This document shows positions 11,116-21,310 of a stretch of DNA of 64,000 nt, piece by piece (positions within the stretch are counted from its first letter, which is position 1; each line of letters opens with the position of its first letter). This stretch comes from Nymphaea colorata (Eukaryota; Streptophyta; Magnoliopsida; Nymphaeales; Nymphaeaceae). Where the stretch lies: assembly GCF_008831285.2 (NCBI RefSeq), contig NC_045143.1:22072302-22136301 (forward strand), given 5' to 3'. The notes under the pieces are model-generated. The model saw only the letters and a program-made list of their open reading frames with translations, did no database searches and was not told the DNA's origin. Made by a program: the position numbers and the translations under genes.

Positions 11116-12088
11116 CGATTTGGATCTGAACTTGGGTTTTGAATCTAATTTGGATATGAAAGTTGTATTTTGAATTTAATTTGGATTTAAAAGTTGTATT
11201 TTGGATTTAATTTAGATCTAAAAGTTGTATTTTGGATTTGAATCATGTGCCTAAATTTGAGTTTCGCGCTTGAATAAAACATCATAATCTTTTAGAAAAA
11301 TTTGAGGTGATTAAAATGCCATTTTACCAAAACACAAAATCCAATTTTTGGATCTAAATTAGTCAAAAGCCTCAGTCCAGATCTAAATCTAGTATTTGAA
11401 ACCCAAAATTCGACTCAAGTTCAAAACGACAAAATTTGAGCGTCGCACGTGCACGGACTTTCCCTTTCTTTTAAAAACTCATTTCTCACTTCAAAATGTA
11501 TTTTTAAACCCAAGTCGCACGCTCGAACGAGTCGGCAACCGATTAAACCAAAAGCAGATTTGGAGCGAGTTTGGAAACGCTCAAAAAGAGTCACCACCCA
11601 TTTGTAACAAAAAAAATCCATTTTAATAACCAAATAATAATTTTATTTTGTAAATAGCCCTTACTTACTTTATATCATTTTAAAAAATTTAAATTTAATT
11701 TTAAAAAAAAATGAGTTTTTGCACGTCCCACGACACGAGCGAGCGAGCTGTCGTGGTCGTGCGAGGCCGCACAACAGCGCAGTAGCGCGGCATGCCAGCG
11801 TCGCCCGACCACGCGGTCGTGGCAGCTTCGCACGCGCGGTCGGGGCCTGCCTTGTGCGCAAGCCCCATTTTTCTTCAAAAATCAATTTGTTAGGGGCATT
11901 TTTTACCATTTTAGGTGGGCATTATCCCTGCCTACACTTCAAAAAGTGATTTTTAGGCCTAATGGCCAATCATATTACGCCAAAACCTATTTCTTTTTCA
12001 AAAAAATTGAAAATAATTCAAAATTATTTGAAATTCGGATGAAAATGTTTTGAAATTCAAAAAAATTTAAATTTTGAGTTTTGACCCC

Positions 12089-12212
12089 AAAACTTTCATG
12101 AATATGTACATGTTAATATGAGTGTAGTTTTGAGGTGAGTTTGGAACTCTTTATTCTTATCCTTATTTTTGAGGTTGGGGGAAAACTTTCATGATTATGT
12201 ATATGTTAATAT
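12089..12212 (+). repeat. Short direct repeat inside LTR-C
   Basis: A 31-bp text beginning AAAACTTTCATGA occurs at 12089-12119 and again at 12182-12212 with two or three differences. It may be a local duplication or replication slip. Confidence 0.6.
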
Positions 12213-12710
12213 ACATTTTCATATCATTTGGCGCTAGTTTCCTTTTTAATCATTCTATTAGGAACCTTAATGAACATCTTATCATGTGGTTTGATCTTCT
12301 TCTATACCCAACGGTGGAAGAAGCATATTCTCTTGTAACAAACCAAATAATAACATATATGTTTATATATAAATCATATTTTACAAAAAAAAATTGAAAG
12401 CAAATACCCTCTCTAATGTGCCTTTGGAGACTTAGCTTACGCTCTTACATGAGTACAAGCTCCCATCCGGCCTACATCAAATTTGAAGTCGGTTATTTTA
12501 AGTCTTTTCTTGATTTCTAATTTCATGATGACACGTATGTAAATACATGTTATATACATATATGTGCACATGATGGTTCTTTTATCCGTCTCTCCCTATG
12601 TTTCCACATTTTATTTTACGAATTTTCATATACATATGAATGTATATATACATGTGTTCTATTTTCTCTCTGTAGAACCTTTTTTTATCTCTTCAAGTTA
12701 AATGACTTCT

Positions 12711-12712
<2 letters not shown>

Positions 12713-12751
<39 letters not shown>
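12713..12751. repeat. (TA)n microsatellite
   Basis: About 19 TA units inside LTR-C, absent at the same place in LTR-A and LTR-B. Confidence 0.95.
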
Positions 12752-12753
<2 letters not shown>

Positions 12754-13278
12754 TTTTCTTTCCCTCTCCATTTAAGTTAAGACTTCATTTTCAAAAATAT
12801 TTTCAAAAGTTTGAAACATCAAAACTTTCAATATTTTTCTACACCGCATATAGAATGAAAATGATGTTTAAGCCAAAATGAAATGCATTAATAATAGACA
12901 TAGCCCTTGGATTGATTACCCTCGGTAAAGGCTCCGGGAACGGTTAATGCTCGTACCAATGGGTGAGTCCCTTTCTCTTTCATTTTCATCAAGTCAATCT
13001 TGGAAAGATGTCTTCCCTTTTGTTTACAGTTTGGCTTATTCGAGCATTGGGATTTACTTTCTTTTGTTGGATTGACAGTTTCTTCTTCCTTGCTGTTGTA
13101 ATCATGGGATTTTATCAGTTGACAGTGATTTCTTTTTTCCTCAATTTTCTTGCCTTTGTCTTCAGCTCGGTTTTCTTGCCTTTGTGGTGTGTTTCCAGAA
13201 TCAGCGCTAGATTGAGATCTTGTTGGATCTGCTACTACTAACACCAGCACGGGATGCAAAGAAGGCTGGGGTGGGGGA

Positions 13279-14343
13279 GTGATTTGTCGCTCTTGGGTTG
13301 CCATTGTTGAAGGAAAAGAGCAAGGATTGGAGGAGTCTGTTCCTCCATGTGAGATCAGAGCAGTTGATGGGGAAAGACAGTTGTTCATTCCTAAAGTAGC
13401 CTGTAACGTGATGGTGAAGCGTTTTGATTTTGCAGCTATTTGGGCAATGGCAGGAAACAATGGGAGTAGGAGACTCGACTACCAATTCATTTTTAAAGCC
13501 CTTAAGAAGCAATGGGCTTACTATTCCTCTAATTGGTTTGCAGTGGTAGGGAAAGGGAATTTCATTATTCAGACAGCCTCAAAAGAAGAAATCAATGCCA
13601 TCCTAACTCCAGGAGCTTGGAGGGTGGGGACAGTGCTTATAGCAAATCGCTGGAGGCCTGAGGTGGAAACAACCAACAGAGTCCGCATTTGGATCAGATT
13701 ACCAGACTTCCCTATGGAGATGTGGAGGGATAAGGTATTCAAGGATGTAGCAGAGATCTTGGGCTCTAGATTTATCTCAATAGATCAATGCACCCGATGG
13801 GTGGAAAGAAATGGGTTTGCTAGAATCCAAATAGAAGTTCCCATCGGCTACCAGCCTATCTCAAAATTTAAAATGAGAATGGAAGATGGAAATGTCATCA
13901 CTCAGGTGATTGAATATGAATCGAAGGTCAAATTTGTGCATCTTGTGGTTCCACCACCCATTTCATGGCTAACTGCAATGTTAGCACAACAAAATATGGA
14001 AGCAAGCACGGTCTCAAAGGATGGATGGTCTAAGGTGCGCATAGTAAAGTTCCACATGAGAAAGCAAGCAGCCAAGGGAACTCAAGCTACTCGGGCGAAC
14101 AGATTTGAAGCATTGGGAGGTGAATATCATTTGCCCCCTTTGGCAGGCAATGAACAGGAGGGAGGAGATACTCCCCTGCATGCCCCGTTTTACTGCATTG
14201 CCCAATGCCCCCGAGGTTTTGTTGAGCAGGGCCAAATGGAAGTACAAAATGAGACTGTGATTAAGGGAGGTGATCATGACAGAGGCTGGAAAAGCAAGTC
14301 AGGTGGCAAAAGCATTAAAAGAGCCTTAACTATAAAGTTATGA
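13279..14343 (+). CDS. LINE ORF1, DUF4283-like RNA-binding protein
   Basis: An open frame of 354 codons. Residues about 50-200 match the DUF4283 domain of plant LINE and retro-ORF1 proteins: FKALKKQW, then NFIIQTASKEE, then VRIWIRLPDFPMEMW, then VERNGFARIQIEVPIG. Such proteins bind the element RNA. A CCHC zinc knuckle normally follows. Here its text, CASCGSTTHFMANC, is present at 13935-13976 but in a different frame, while both sides (IEYE before, DGWSKV and NRFEALGGE after) lie in the main frame. Two compensating indels have therefore recoded the knuckle. The first ATG after an upstream in-frame stop is used as the start. Confidence 0.75.
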   Translation: MICRSWVAIVEGKEQGLEESVPPCEIRAVDGERQLFIPKVACNVMVKRFDFAAIWAMAGNNGSRRLDYQFIFKALKKQWAYYSSNWFAVVGKGNFIIQTASKEEINAILTPGAWRVGTVLIANRWRPEVETTNRVRIWIRLPDFPMEMWRDKVFKDVAEILGSRFISIDQCTRWVERNGFARIQIEVPIGYQPISKFKMRMEDGNVITQVIEYESKVKFVHLVVPPPISWLTAMLAQQNMEASTVSKDGWSKVRIVKFHMRKQAAKGTQATRANRFEALGGEYHLPPLAGNEQEGGDTPLHAPFYCIAQCPRGFVEQGQMEVQNETVIKGGDHDRGWKSKSGGKSIKRALTIKL

Positions 14344-14603
14344 GTCAATTCAAGAGAAAGTCTCATGCGCATTCGGAACCAGATGATCTAATTGAGCTTC
14401 ACTCGAACAAGAATAATAAAGAAAACTCAAAGGGTATGGTCAGTCGTAAAAAAGCCAATGACATAATTCCTACTACTGTAGATTCTGATGTACAAGTGCT
14501 TGTCTCGATGGAGGAAGAAGTGTGTGCATGTTCTCCAGTCCCTTTGCTAGAGACAGAGGATAGAGCTGACCTAATGGTCTTTGTGGTCCATGAAGATAGT
14601 TAG
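14340..14603 (+). pseudogene. Probable frameshifted C-terminus of LINE ORF1
   Basis: An 87-codon frame begins at ATG 14340, overlapping the ORF1 stop by four bases (ATGA). It ends inside the start of ORF2. Its composition (basic, then acidic) suits an ORF1 tail displaced by a frameshift. No domain is recognisable. Confidence 0.4.
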
Positions 14604-15200
14604 CTGGAACATACATGGAGTGGCAAGCCCAGCATTGCAGCGGATCTCTTTTTTCACTCCACACTAAAACCTAGAATTACAATCTTTGTTGATTCCAAAC
14701 TGTCCATAGAAGGTATAATCAAATTTCAACTTAAATATCCTTACTGTCGTATTTTGTCTAATTTGGGCTTTGAAGGGGAATGGGCTAGGATTTTGGTGAT
14801 ATGGGACAAAGCAGAAGTTACTCCAATATCTCACTTCTTCGCGGGGTGTTGGATTAATTGTTTCTTCGAATCTAAAAATACTACGGAATTTTTCAATGTG
14901 ATTGGAGTATGCTTGTCTCTTGATTTAAAATCCGTAAGTATCAGTTTTGGGATCTCCATTCGGTGATCATGACTGTTTGCCTTGGTTATTTTTATTTCAT
15001 ATTAAATGCTACAAAAAAATCTGGTCGTGCCCTTGCAACTGTTGCCTATTCGCCTTTTTTGAATTTCTTTGCCTTGTCCAATTTGGTGGAGCGATCAGAT
15101 GAACACTTCAAATTCTCTTGGTCTAACAATAGATGTGGTGATAGAAATGTGATGTGTCTTCTTGATAGAGTATTTTTTACATAGCTGGCTAGATAATTTT
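14590..15200 (+). pseudogene. LINE ORF2 endonuclease domain (degenerate)
   Basis: ATG at 14590 opens with KIVSWNIHGV, the standard start of the APE-type endonuclease of plant LINEs, which nicks target DNA. The frame hits a stop after about 25 codons. Later endonuclease text occurs in other frames: SNLVERSDEHFKFSWSNNR near 15080-15130, followed by a DRVF-like motif near 15160 and SSGHNLVV near 15235, matching the SDH(S)P motif region in altered form. It cannot be functional. Confidence 0.7.
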
Positions 15201-15639
15201 CGTCAGCTCTTCAAAGTTTCCTTGCTTCCAAGGTCCTCTTCTGGTCATAACCTGGTGGTGCTGAGGATTGAGAGGATTATCAACTCGCTTCCCGAGAAAA
15301 GTGCCTTTAGGTTCTCCAATTTTTGGCAGGAAAAGGCTGACTGCTTTCAAATCATTCATTTGTTATGGAATCAAAAGTTTGATGGCTGCCCGATAATTCA
15401 GTGTCGATCTAAACTTCAAGAGCCCAAAGTCAGGCTTAATTGATGGGCTAGAGAGTCCAAAGAAGACTTGGTCCCACAGATAGGTTCCATTAAGCAGGAT
15501 ATTGCTAATCTCCAAGTTCAGGCTGGATGGGGTTACCTGAATGCAATGGTGTTGGAAAGATCCTTAAAGGTCAGGCTTACCAAACTCTTGCAGATGGAGG
15601 AAGATTATTGGAGGTAGAAGTCTCATATGACATGGTTAA

Positions 15640-16950
15640 AAAGTGGCAATGCTAACACTCATTTTTTTCATGAAGCTGTCATGGGTGCTGATGGTGATTC
15701 GGCTCCGGGGCCGGATGGCCTTAATTTCAGATTTTATTAGTCTAACTGGGAAGTGGTAAAAACAGATGTCTATAGTGTTGTTGCGGATTTCTTTGTAAAA
15801 GGCAGGATGGACCGTAATGCCAACCAGACGCACTTGGTATTCATCCCCAAGATGCCAAAAAATTCCCATATTTCAATTTCAGGCCTATTTCTTTGAGTAA
15901 TTGTTTGGTTAAAATCATCAGTAAGGTGATGGTCAATAGGATGTGTCTGATCTTTGGGAGGGTGATTTCAGCCAACCAGCATGCATTCCTTAAAGGTCGC
16001 AACATTCAAGAATGTTTTTTCTTGGGCCACGAAGTCTTTCATTCCATTGCCACTAGGAAAGGCAAAGCTACGTGTTATAATCTTGATCTAAGTAAAGCTT
16101 ATGATCGAGTTAGTTGGGCTTTTCTCTAAACAACTCTTCACCACCTTGGGTTCCACAATAAGTAGATTGACAGGATTATGAAGATTGTCAGTTCTGTGTC
16201 TATGGTAGGGAAGGACTCTGGCTTCAAATGAAAAGGGGCCTCTGACAGGGCGACCCGCTCTCTCCATACCTGTTTCTAGTGGTAGTAGAGATGATTAGTA
16301 GGAGCTTCCAGAAAGCAGTTCTATATGAGCAAGTTAGATTGCCGCAAGTTGTAAATCGAGAAACCCCATTTCATCTATCATGTTCGCTGATGACTTCTTC
16401 TTTTTTTTAGCTTATCATTGGCCTTCCATTCATAAATTTAAAGAGTTGCTTTGCGAGATCGAAGTTAATTCAGGGTTGGTAGTTAACCAAAAAAAAACAA
16501 GATGGTAGTGGGGTTTAATGTTAGTAGATCTGATATTCAACAAGTGGCAAATGAGTTAGTGTGGGCAGTTGGATCTATGCCACTCAAGTACTTGGGTTTG
16601 CCACTTCAAGTGGAGAAATTCTCCACTAACCAGTGCCATGTGTTGTTGATTAAGATGGAAAGCAAACTAACTACCTAGAAGCAAAAAATCTTATCTTATT
16701 CGGGCCGATTGTGCCTTGTTAAAAGCATCTTGTCTATGATTCCCAATTACTAGAGTATGGTTTTCCAATTACCTAGTAGCACTATCAAACAGATTGAACG
16801 CTTATGTTCTAAATTTTTGTGGGGAGATGATGTTCTGAAGAGACACTTCCATCTAATCATGTGGTCCAAAGCTTGCCTTCCGAAATCTGAAGGTAGCTTA
16901 GGTGTTAGATGTCACAGGGAAGTCAATTATTCCAAAATCTGAAGGTAGCT
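15640..16950 (+). pseudogene. LINE ORF2 reverse transcriptase (degenerate)
   Basis: Recognisable RT blocks in order: SAPGPDGLNFRFY (about 15700), THLVFIPKMP (about 15830), SNCLVKIISKVMVNRM with QHAFLKGRNIQ (15893-16010), DLSKAYDRVSW (about 16085-16120, first catalytic Asp), QGDPLSPYLFLVVVEM (about 16248), IMFADDFFFF (about 16378, the F/YADD box) and an LPSSTIKQIE…FLWG segment (16757-16830). Blocks lie in several frames with internal stops. A 35-bp stretch near 16880-16975 is also locally duplicated (KSEGSLGVRCHREVNY occurs twice). Confidence 0.85.
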
Positions 16951-17099
16951 TCGGCGTTAGATGTCACAGGGAAGTCAATTATGTGGCCTTAGCATTCATG
17001 GCAGTTTGAGCGCTTTCTGTAGATTCGGCATGGGGTACTTATGTCAGGGGTAAGTATCTTCATAACTCTAGTTTATGGGACATCAAACAACAATCCTGT

Positions 17100-18427
17100 G
17101 TTTCTAATTGTTGGAAAGGTAAGAGCATGGAAATTCATTAGGGAGGACATTAGCTAGAAAGTCAAGAGTGGAACAACAGTTAAATTTTGGAATGACAAAT
17201 GGTTGGAATGTCCACTTAATAGAAGTCCTCATTTACTAGAGGTGAACATGCAAGTGGCTCAGCCTAATGTTACAATCTACCAAATGGTGACCTCATCGTA
17301 CAATCAGGTGGAAGCTCTAATACAGCATATGTTTCTTGGCACACACGCCTTCCTTCCCCTGAATCTTTGGTTGAAGAAGATGCGAACGAGATTGTTTGGA
17401 AAGGGCAAGGAAAGGTCGTTACTTCTAGGCATGAAAGCTGGCAATATCTACGCTCCAAAGGTCTGGTTGAACATTGGAGGAAGACTATTTGGGTTGGGTT
17501 TGGGCCTCCAAGAGCATCCTGGTCGCTATACTTATCATGTGAAGAGAAGTTGCTGACATATGACAATCTACATTAGAGAGGAATCTCTGTGGCATCCATG
17601 TGCTCCCTCTGTCGAAACGCAAGGGAATCAATCACCCATTTGATTACTGGTTGCATAGTGGTGAAGAGTGTGTGGAAGGTTTTGGCTTCCCAATGTGGAT
17701 CACTTCTTAGAGGATCCATTAAAGAAGCCTTCAAGGCATGGGGGAAGAAGAGAAAAGGTTACAAGTTTTTGTATAAATGCATATTAATCGTCTTCCACAT
17801 TATGGTTTGGTGTGTGTGGCGACTAAGAAACCAGTTGAGGCATGACATCCAAAAAAATAGATGATTACTGCAAAATGGGTATGGGAGTGGTGCATGGAGT
17901 TCTTTTTCAGCATGGAGGCAGATGGTCACTCCATGAAATTTCTGAGAATGTGGTCACTTACAGGAATATGGATGGAAGGTTGGAGCCAGAAGAGGGACAG
18001 CTGGCTGATAATCCAGATTGTCACATGGGAGAGGAACAACACTATGGGATTAGCTGCTATGGTTAAATAGAGAAATGGTTCTATTCACCTTGCAGTAGTT
18101 AAGTGGTCCAAGCCTTCAGCCTCTATGGGTGAAACTTGGCTGCTGAATTTTTGTTTAGAGGTAGTCACTCAAGAGCATATGCCGATAGTTTTCCAGGCCA
18201 ACAATAAGCGATGACTGCAATGAATCAATAGAGCTGCTAGAAGATACCCTAAGTTGATTGAAAAATACAGCATGATTGGACATAATCTTGAATCTTTACA
18301 GATTGACAATATGTTCCCAGCAAGTGCCACAGTTGGTCTTTTTTTCTTTGTAGATGAAGGTAACCACTTTCAAGAGTGGAAGGACCTCCCAGTAGATTGG
18401 GACGTTATTGCGTATGCAAATGCTTAG
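17100..18427 (+). pseudogene. LINE ORF2 C-terminal region with zf-RVT
   Basis: From about 17500 the text LSCEEKLLTYDNLH is followed by CSLCRNARESITHLITGC, the cysteine-histidine zf-RVT motif found at the C-terminus of plant LINE ORF2. The tail runs on through 17589-18066 and ends with EGNHFQEWKDLPVDWDVIAY and a stop at about 18427. Stops and frame changes are frequent. An RNase H domain is not convincingly visible. Confidence 0.7.
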
Positions 18428-18490
18428 TGAGTCTCCATCCCCTTTTTGGGATCCTGTAATTTTTTTGTTGTAAATATTTCATTTCTTATC

Positions 18491-18848
18491 AATAAAGATT
18501 GAGGGCCTAACCCTCTACAGGCATATTTCGGAAGTGCCCTCAAAGAAAATGGGTTAGATAAAGAGAAAGCGAGAAACAAATAAGTTTCCTTAAATGATGC
18601 CCATTGCATACCTTGAAGGCATTTGGATTTCTTGTAAAAAATGTTTTCTCCATTGTCTGATTTCCTTAGAATTGAAGATCTGGATAATTCTCATCAAGTC
18701 TTGGCTACTAATTTATATATGTATTGGTACCTAAAATTTCATTACTTTGTGTATATGAGAGGCCAAAGGCATCTAGACCGCAAGAGTATCCATGTTTTGT
18801 GTGTGTGTCCGTGAATATAGAAAATATAATCCATAATGCAGTAACGTC

Positions 18849-18882
<34 letters not shown>

Positions 18883-19892
18883 CGTGTGTGTGTGTGTGTG
18901 TGAATCTATTAAATATATATATATAAAGAAAGAGAGAGAAAAAAAAAACAAAAATCACCCAAGTGCTTTATACTGCCGGGTGACAAATATTCGAAAATCA
19001 TCATCAAAAATACCATGCAAATGCAATGGAAGTATGATACACAACGATTTATGGTGTTTGGAGCTACACTTTATAATACATTTAACCACAAAAAATATGG
19101 CATTTGGCAGCTAGCACATCTTAATTTTGTTTGCTATATGTGTGTGTAAATATTTAGCCATTTAGCAATATCAGGTAGTCAGTAGATCTCAATTTCCCTA
19201 TTATACATGTCTCTATGTGTGAAAAATATGTGTGTGCAAAAAATACTTTCAACAATTTAACCATTCTTCTTACCAAATAAGGTAGCAAATCCTGATAAAA
19301 ATGTTTTTGTAGATCATGATGTCTAGTTAGGGGCCTACGCGTGTGTGTGTGCATCTGGGGGTGTGTCAAAAAGAGCATAGACGCAATATCGTATTCAGCC
19401 CATGCGCTTGTGTGTGCCTATGTATGTGTCAAAGAGAGAATAGACACAATACTGTATTCAGTCCACACTCCTCTATGTTCCCACCGATCTAGATTATTCA
19501 GATTTGATTGATTTAAGTGGACCGTAAATTGAGATACAGAGGAAATTCACATTCTATGCAATAACTGTTTTACATATCCTTATCCAATAAGATACAGAGA
19601 AATATAGGTGTGCTAGAGGGAGGGGCAATATCAAGTTATCAAATTCATATATTTTCCAGTACAAAGAAAAGTTGTATGACATTAATTCTTAATTACTGTT
19701 CATCTTACATATTGAAAAGTTAAGATAGTACAAGCACATGACTTAATGCATCACATTTTGTAGATTAACGAAAACTTCAGCTTTGCATGCATCAATGGTG
19801 GAAATCAGGATGTGTGGGCAAACCTGCATAGAAGAAGTAAAACTTGTTATAAAAAATGAAGAAGACAATTGAGTATATAATATATTCCAAAC
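18491..19892. other. Intergenic, no gene seen
   Basis: AT-rich sequence holding a palindromic compound microsatellite (18849-18902) and scattered GTGTGT runs (18799-18810, 19341-19350, 19402-19430). No coding text is recognisable on either strand. Confidence 0.6.
18849..18902. repeat. Compound (CA)n(TA)n(TG)n microsatellite
   Basis: About ten CA, seven TA and nine TG units follow one another. CA and TG are complementary, so the run is a near-perfect palindrome that can form a hairpin. Confidence 0.95.
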
Positions 19893-21310
19893 TCAACTGA
19901 ATGATCCCGCAAGCGAATCCATGATTTGATTGACACGCTCTTGCAGCATATCTACCATTGCACAATTTGTCTCTAACTTAAGGACCTTATCACAACTTGC
20001 CTCAAGGTCAAGTACTCTAGCACATGTTTCTTTGAGCTCATCATATTTTGCACATTTATCCTCTAACAAAACAAGCTTTCCTTGTAATGTACTGACTTGA
20101 TAATGCATTTTGTGGTTCAAGCTAACTCTTTCTTGTGCTTTTAGTAGAAAATTGCAAATGTTTCATACCTCATATTGCCATTGTGAGTGTTCAACCATGG
20201 CTATCGCCTCCCATCACGTGGGATAGGACATCATCGCTGCCACGTGAATCGAATGCTCCCTCAGGCAAAGTCGATATCTTTTCCTAATGCATTGACATAC
20301 ATGCAAAATTAGTGCACAGTAATATATCTACTCTTGCATGAAAAACAATTGGATACAATAACTTGCTATAAAACTGTTGGTTTACGGGTTAGAGTAGTTT
20401 GCATTAGTGTTGTTTTGATTTTAGCAATAAAAAACTTCAGTTTGTGAGGGCTCAGGTCTATCTTCTCCAAACTATATAAGTGAATATATCAATTTGAGTG
20501 GTGGATAGATATATAGTTTAATGTTAATATTCAACTAGAATTTTAAGCTCAAATAAATGTAAATTTATAATGTAACTTTTTGTTTTAAATCTTGCAAAGC
20601 TCTTTGTACCTGTGGTTTGTTGATAATTTAACTACACTTCGTTTTGTGTATTTTTTTTCATTAACTTCCTGTAAACCATTACATTAAATAAGTTATCACT
20701 AGTGATGATATAAATTCTATTTGATGTAATGATAAATTCTAATTACATTCAAATTTATAGAATATATACATTTTGCCCCTCATCATCAAAATGCTTCATA
20801 ATATATTACAGCTAATCATCTGGAATCTCATGCTTGGCAAGTTGGGCTTTACCAGCTTCAAACGTTGCAAATTGTTTGTATACTTTTCTTAGTTCATACC
20901 TGCATGATATAAAGAGAAGTGTATATTCTTGTAATGCCCACTTGTGTACAGCACTGCTCATTACGACCCTCAAATTTTTCCTATCAATTCAATATATAAA
21001 ACAAAGTAGAACTAACAACAAATGGGATATGACAATAAATTTTTAAAAGTTAAGACGAAAACAACATTAATGACCTGCACATATTTCTAAAAATCTACTT
21101 TAAATGAATTAGGTAATTCTGACCACTTGTGAAATATCAATAGTGTACTTTCTAGGTATTGTGCCAATGATCCAATAAAAGTTGTCAAAAATTATGTTTC
21201 TCTATCGATTGGCTGCTTGAGTGTGTTCACACAGATTATTTTTTTGCCAATGTCTCAAAGTTGCAGGGTCAAGAGCTCGAGTCCATCCCTGTGTGTGTCT
21301 TGGTGGAGAT
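19893..21310 (-). pseudogene. Remnant of a Ptta/En/Spm (CACTA) transposase-type gene
   Basis: On the minus strand three pieces occur in the order expected for the plant transposase family: around 21300-21150 a WTRALDPATLRHWQ stretch with NLCEHTQAANR, around 20280-20190 the text STLPEGAFDSRGSDDVLSH, and at 20120-19893 a heptad-rich coiled coil rich in K/E/L/C (75 codons). The middle piece resembles the D-x-L-x-x-x-LG region that precedes the coiled coil in these proteins. All are separated by stops. The assignment is from memory of family pattern and is moderate only. Confidence 0.45.

Larger units (their letters stand above)
7693..11316 (-). mobile_element. Solo LTR-B, about 3.6 kb, opposite to LTR-A
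   Basis: Read on the minus strand it is colinear with LTR-A: 72-bp array, TATA box, tandem blocks, conserved 3' part, ending GGGATGCAAACA at 7693. Its first two bases are decayed (TT in place of TG). The flanks ACGCC (7688-7692) and ATGCC (11317-11321) agree at four of five positions. It has about five U3 units and six downstream blocks against about eight and five in LTR-A, so the copies changed array size separately. No coding region is attached. Confidence 0.78.
11322..12986 (+). mobile_element. LTR-C, main part (divergent, 3'-truncated)
   Basis: The 3' portion (about 12125-12986) aligns in plus orientation with 5740-7110 of LTR-A, including ACCGCATATAGAATGAAAA and the GGCTCCGGGAACGG region. 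It stops at a LINE 5' end. The 5' portion (11322-12100) lacks the 72-bp array and tandem blocks. It instead has long runs of diverged LTR-like text, a GAGTCACCACCC motif and a GC-rich patch (11715-11875). LTR-C therefore looks like an older or different subfamily. No terminal duplication can be checked because the 3' end is missing. Confidence 0.6.
12987..18490 (+). mobile_element. L1-type LINE, nearly full length, decayed
   Basis: The layout is that of a plant L1-clade LINE: a 5' UTR of about 290 bp, ORF1 with a DUF4283-like domain, then ORF2 with endonuclease, reverse transcriptase and a C-terminal zf-RVT region. The 5' end at 12987 is set by the second copy at 7357, which starts at the same base. 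The 3' end near 18490 is estimated from the last coding text and an AATAAA at 18491. I found no clear target duplication. ORF1 is open but ORF2 has many stops. Confidence 0.82.

Noticed and set aside
3562-11316. A single 7.7 kb foldback or inverted-duplication element
   Set aside because: LTR-A and LTR-B each have their own TG…CA-type end and different 5-bp flanks, and they differ in array copy number. Two insertions explain the data better.
7656-11316. A DNA transposon with terminal repeats TGTAATCACC…GGTGATTA
   Set aside because: The left TGTAATCACC is the start of LTR-C on the plus strand, not the end of LTR-B. LTR-B ends at 7693 by comparison with LTR-A.
18742-18958. Frames rich in Thr-His and Val-Cys around 18850
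   Set aside because: Translation of the CA/TG microsatellite.
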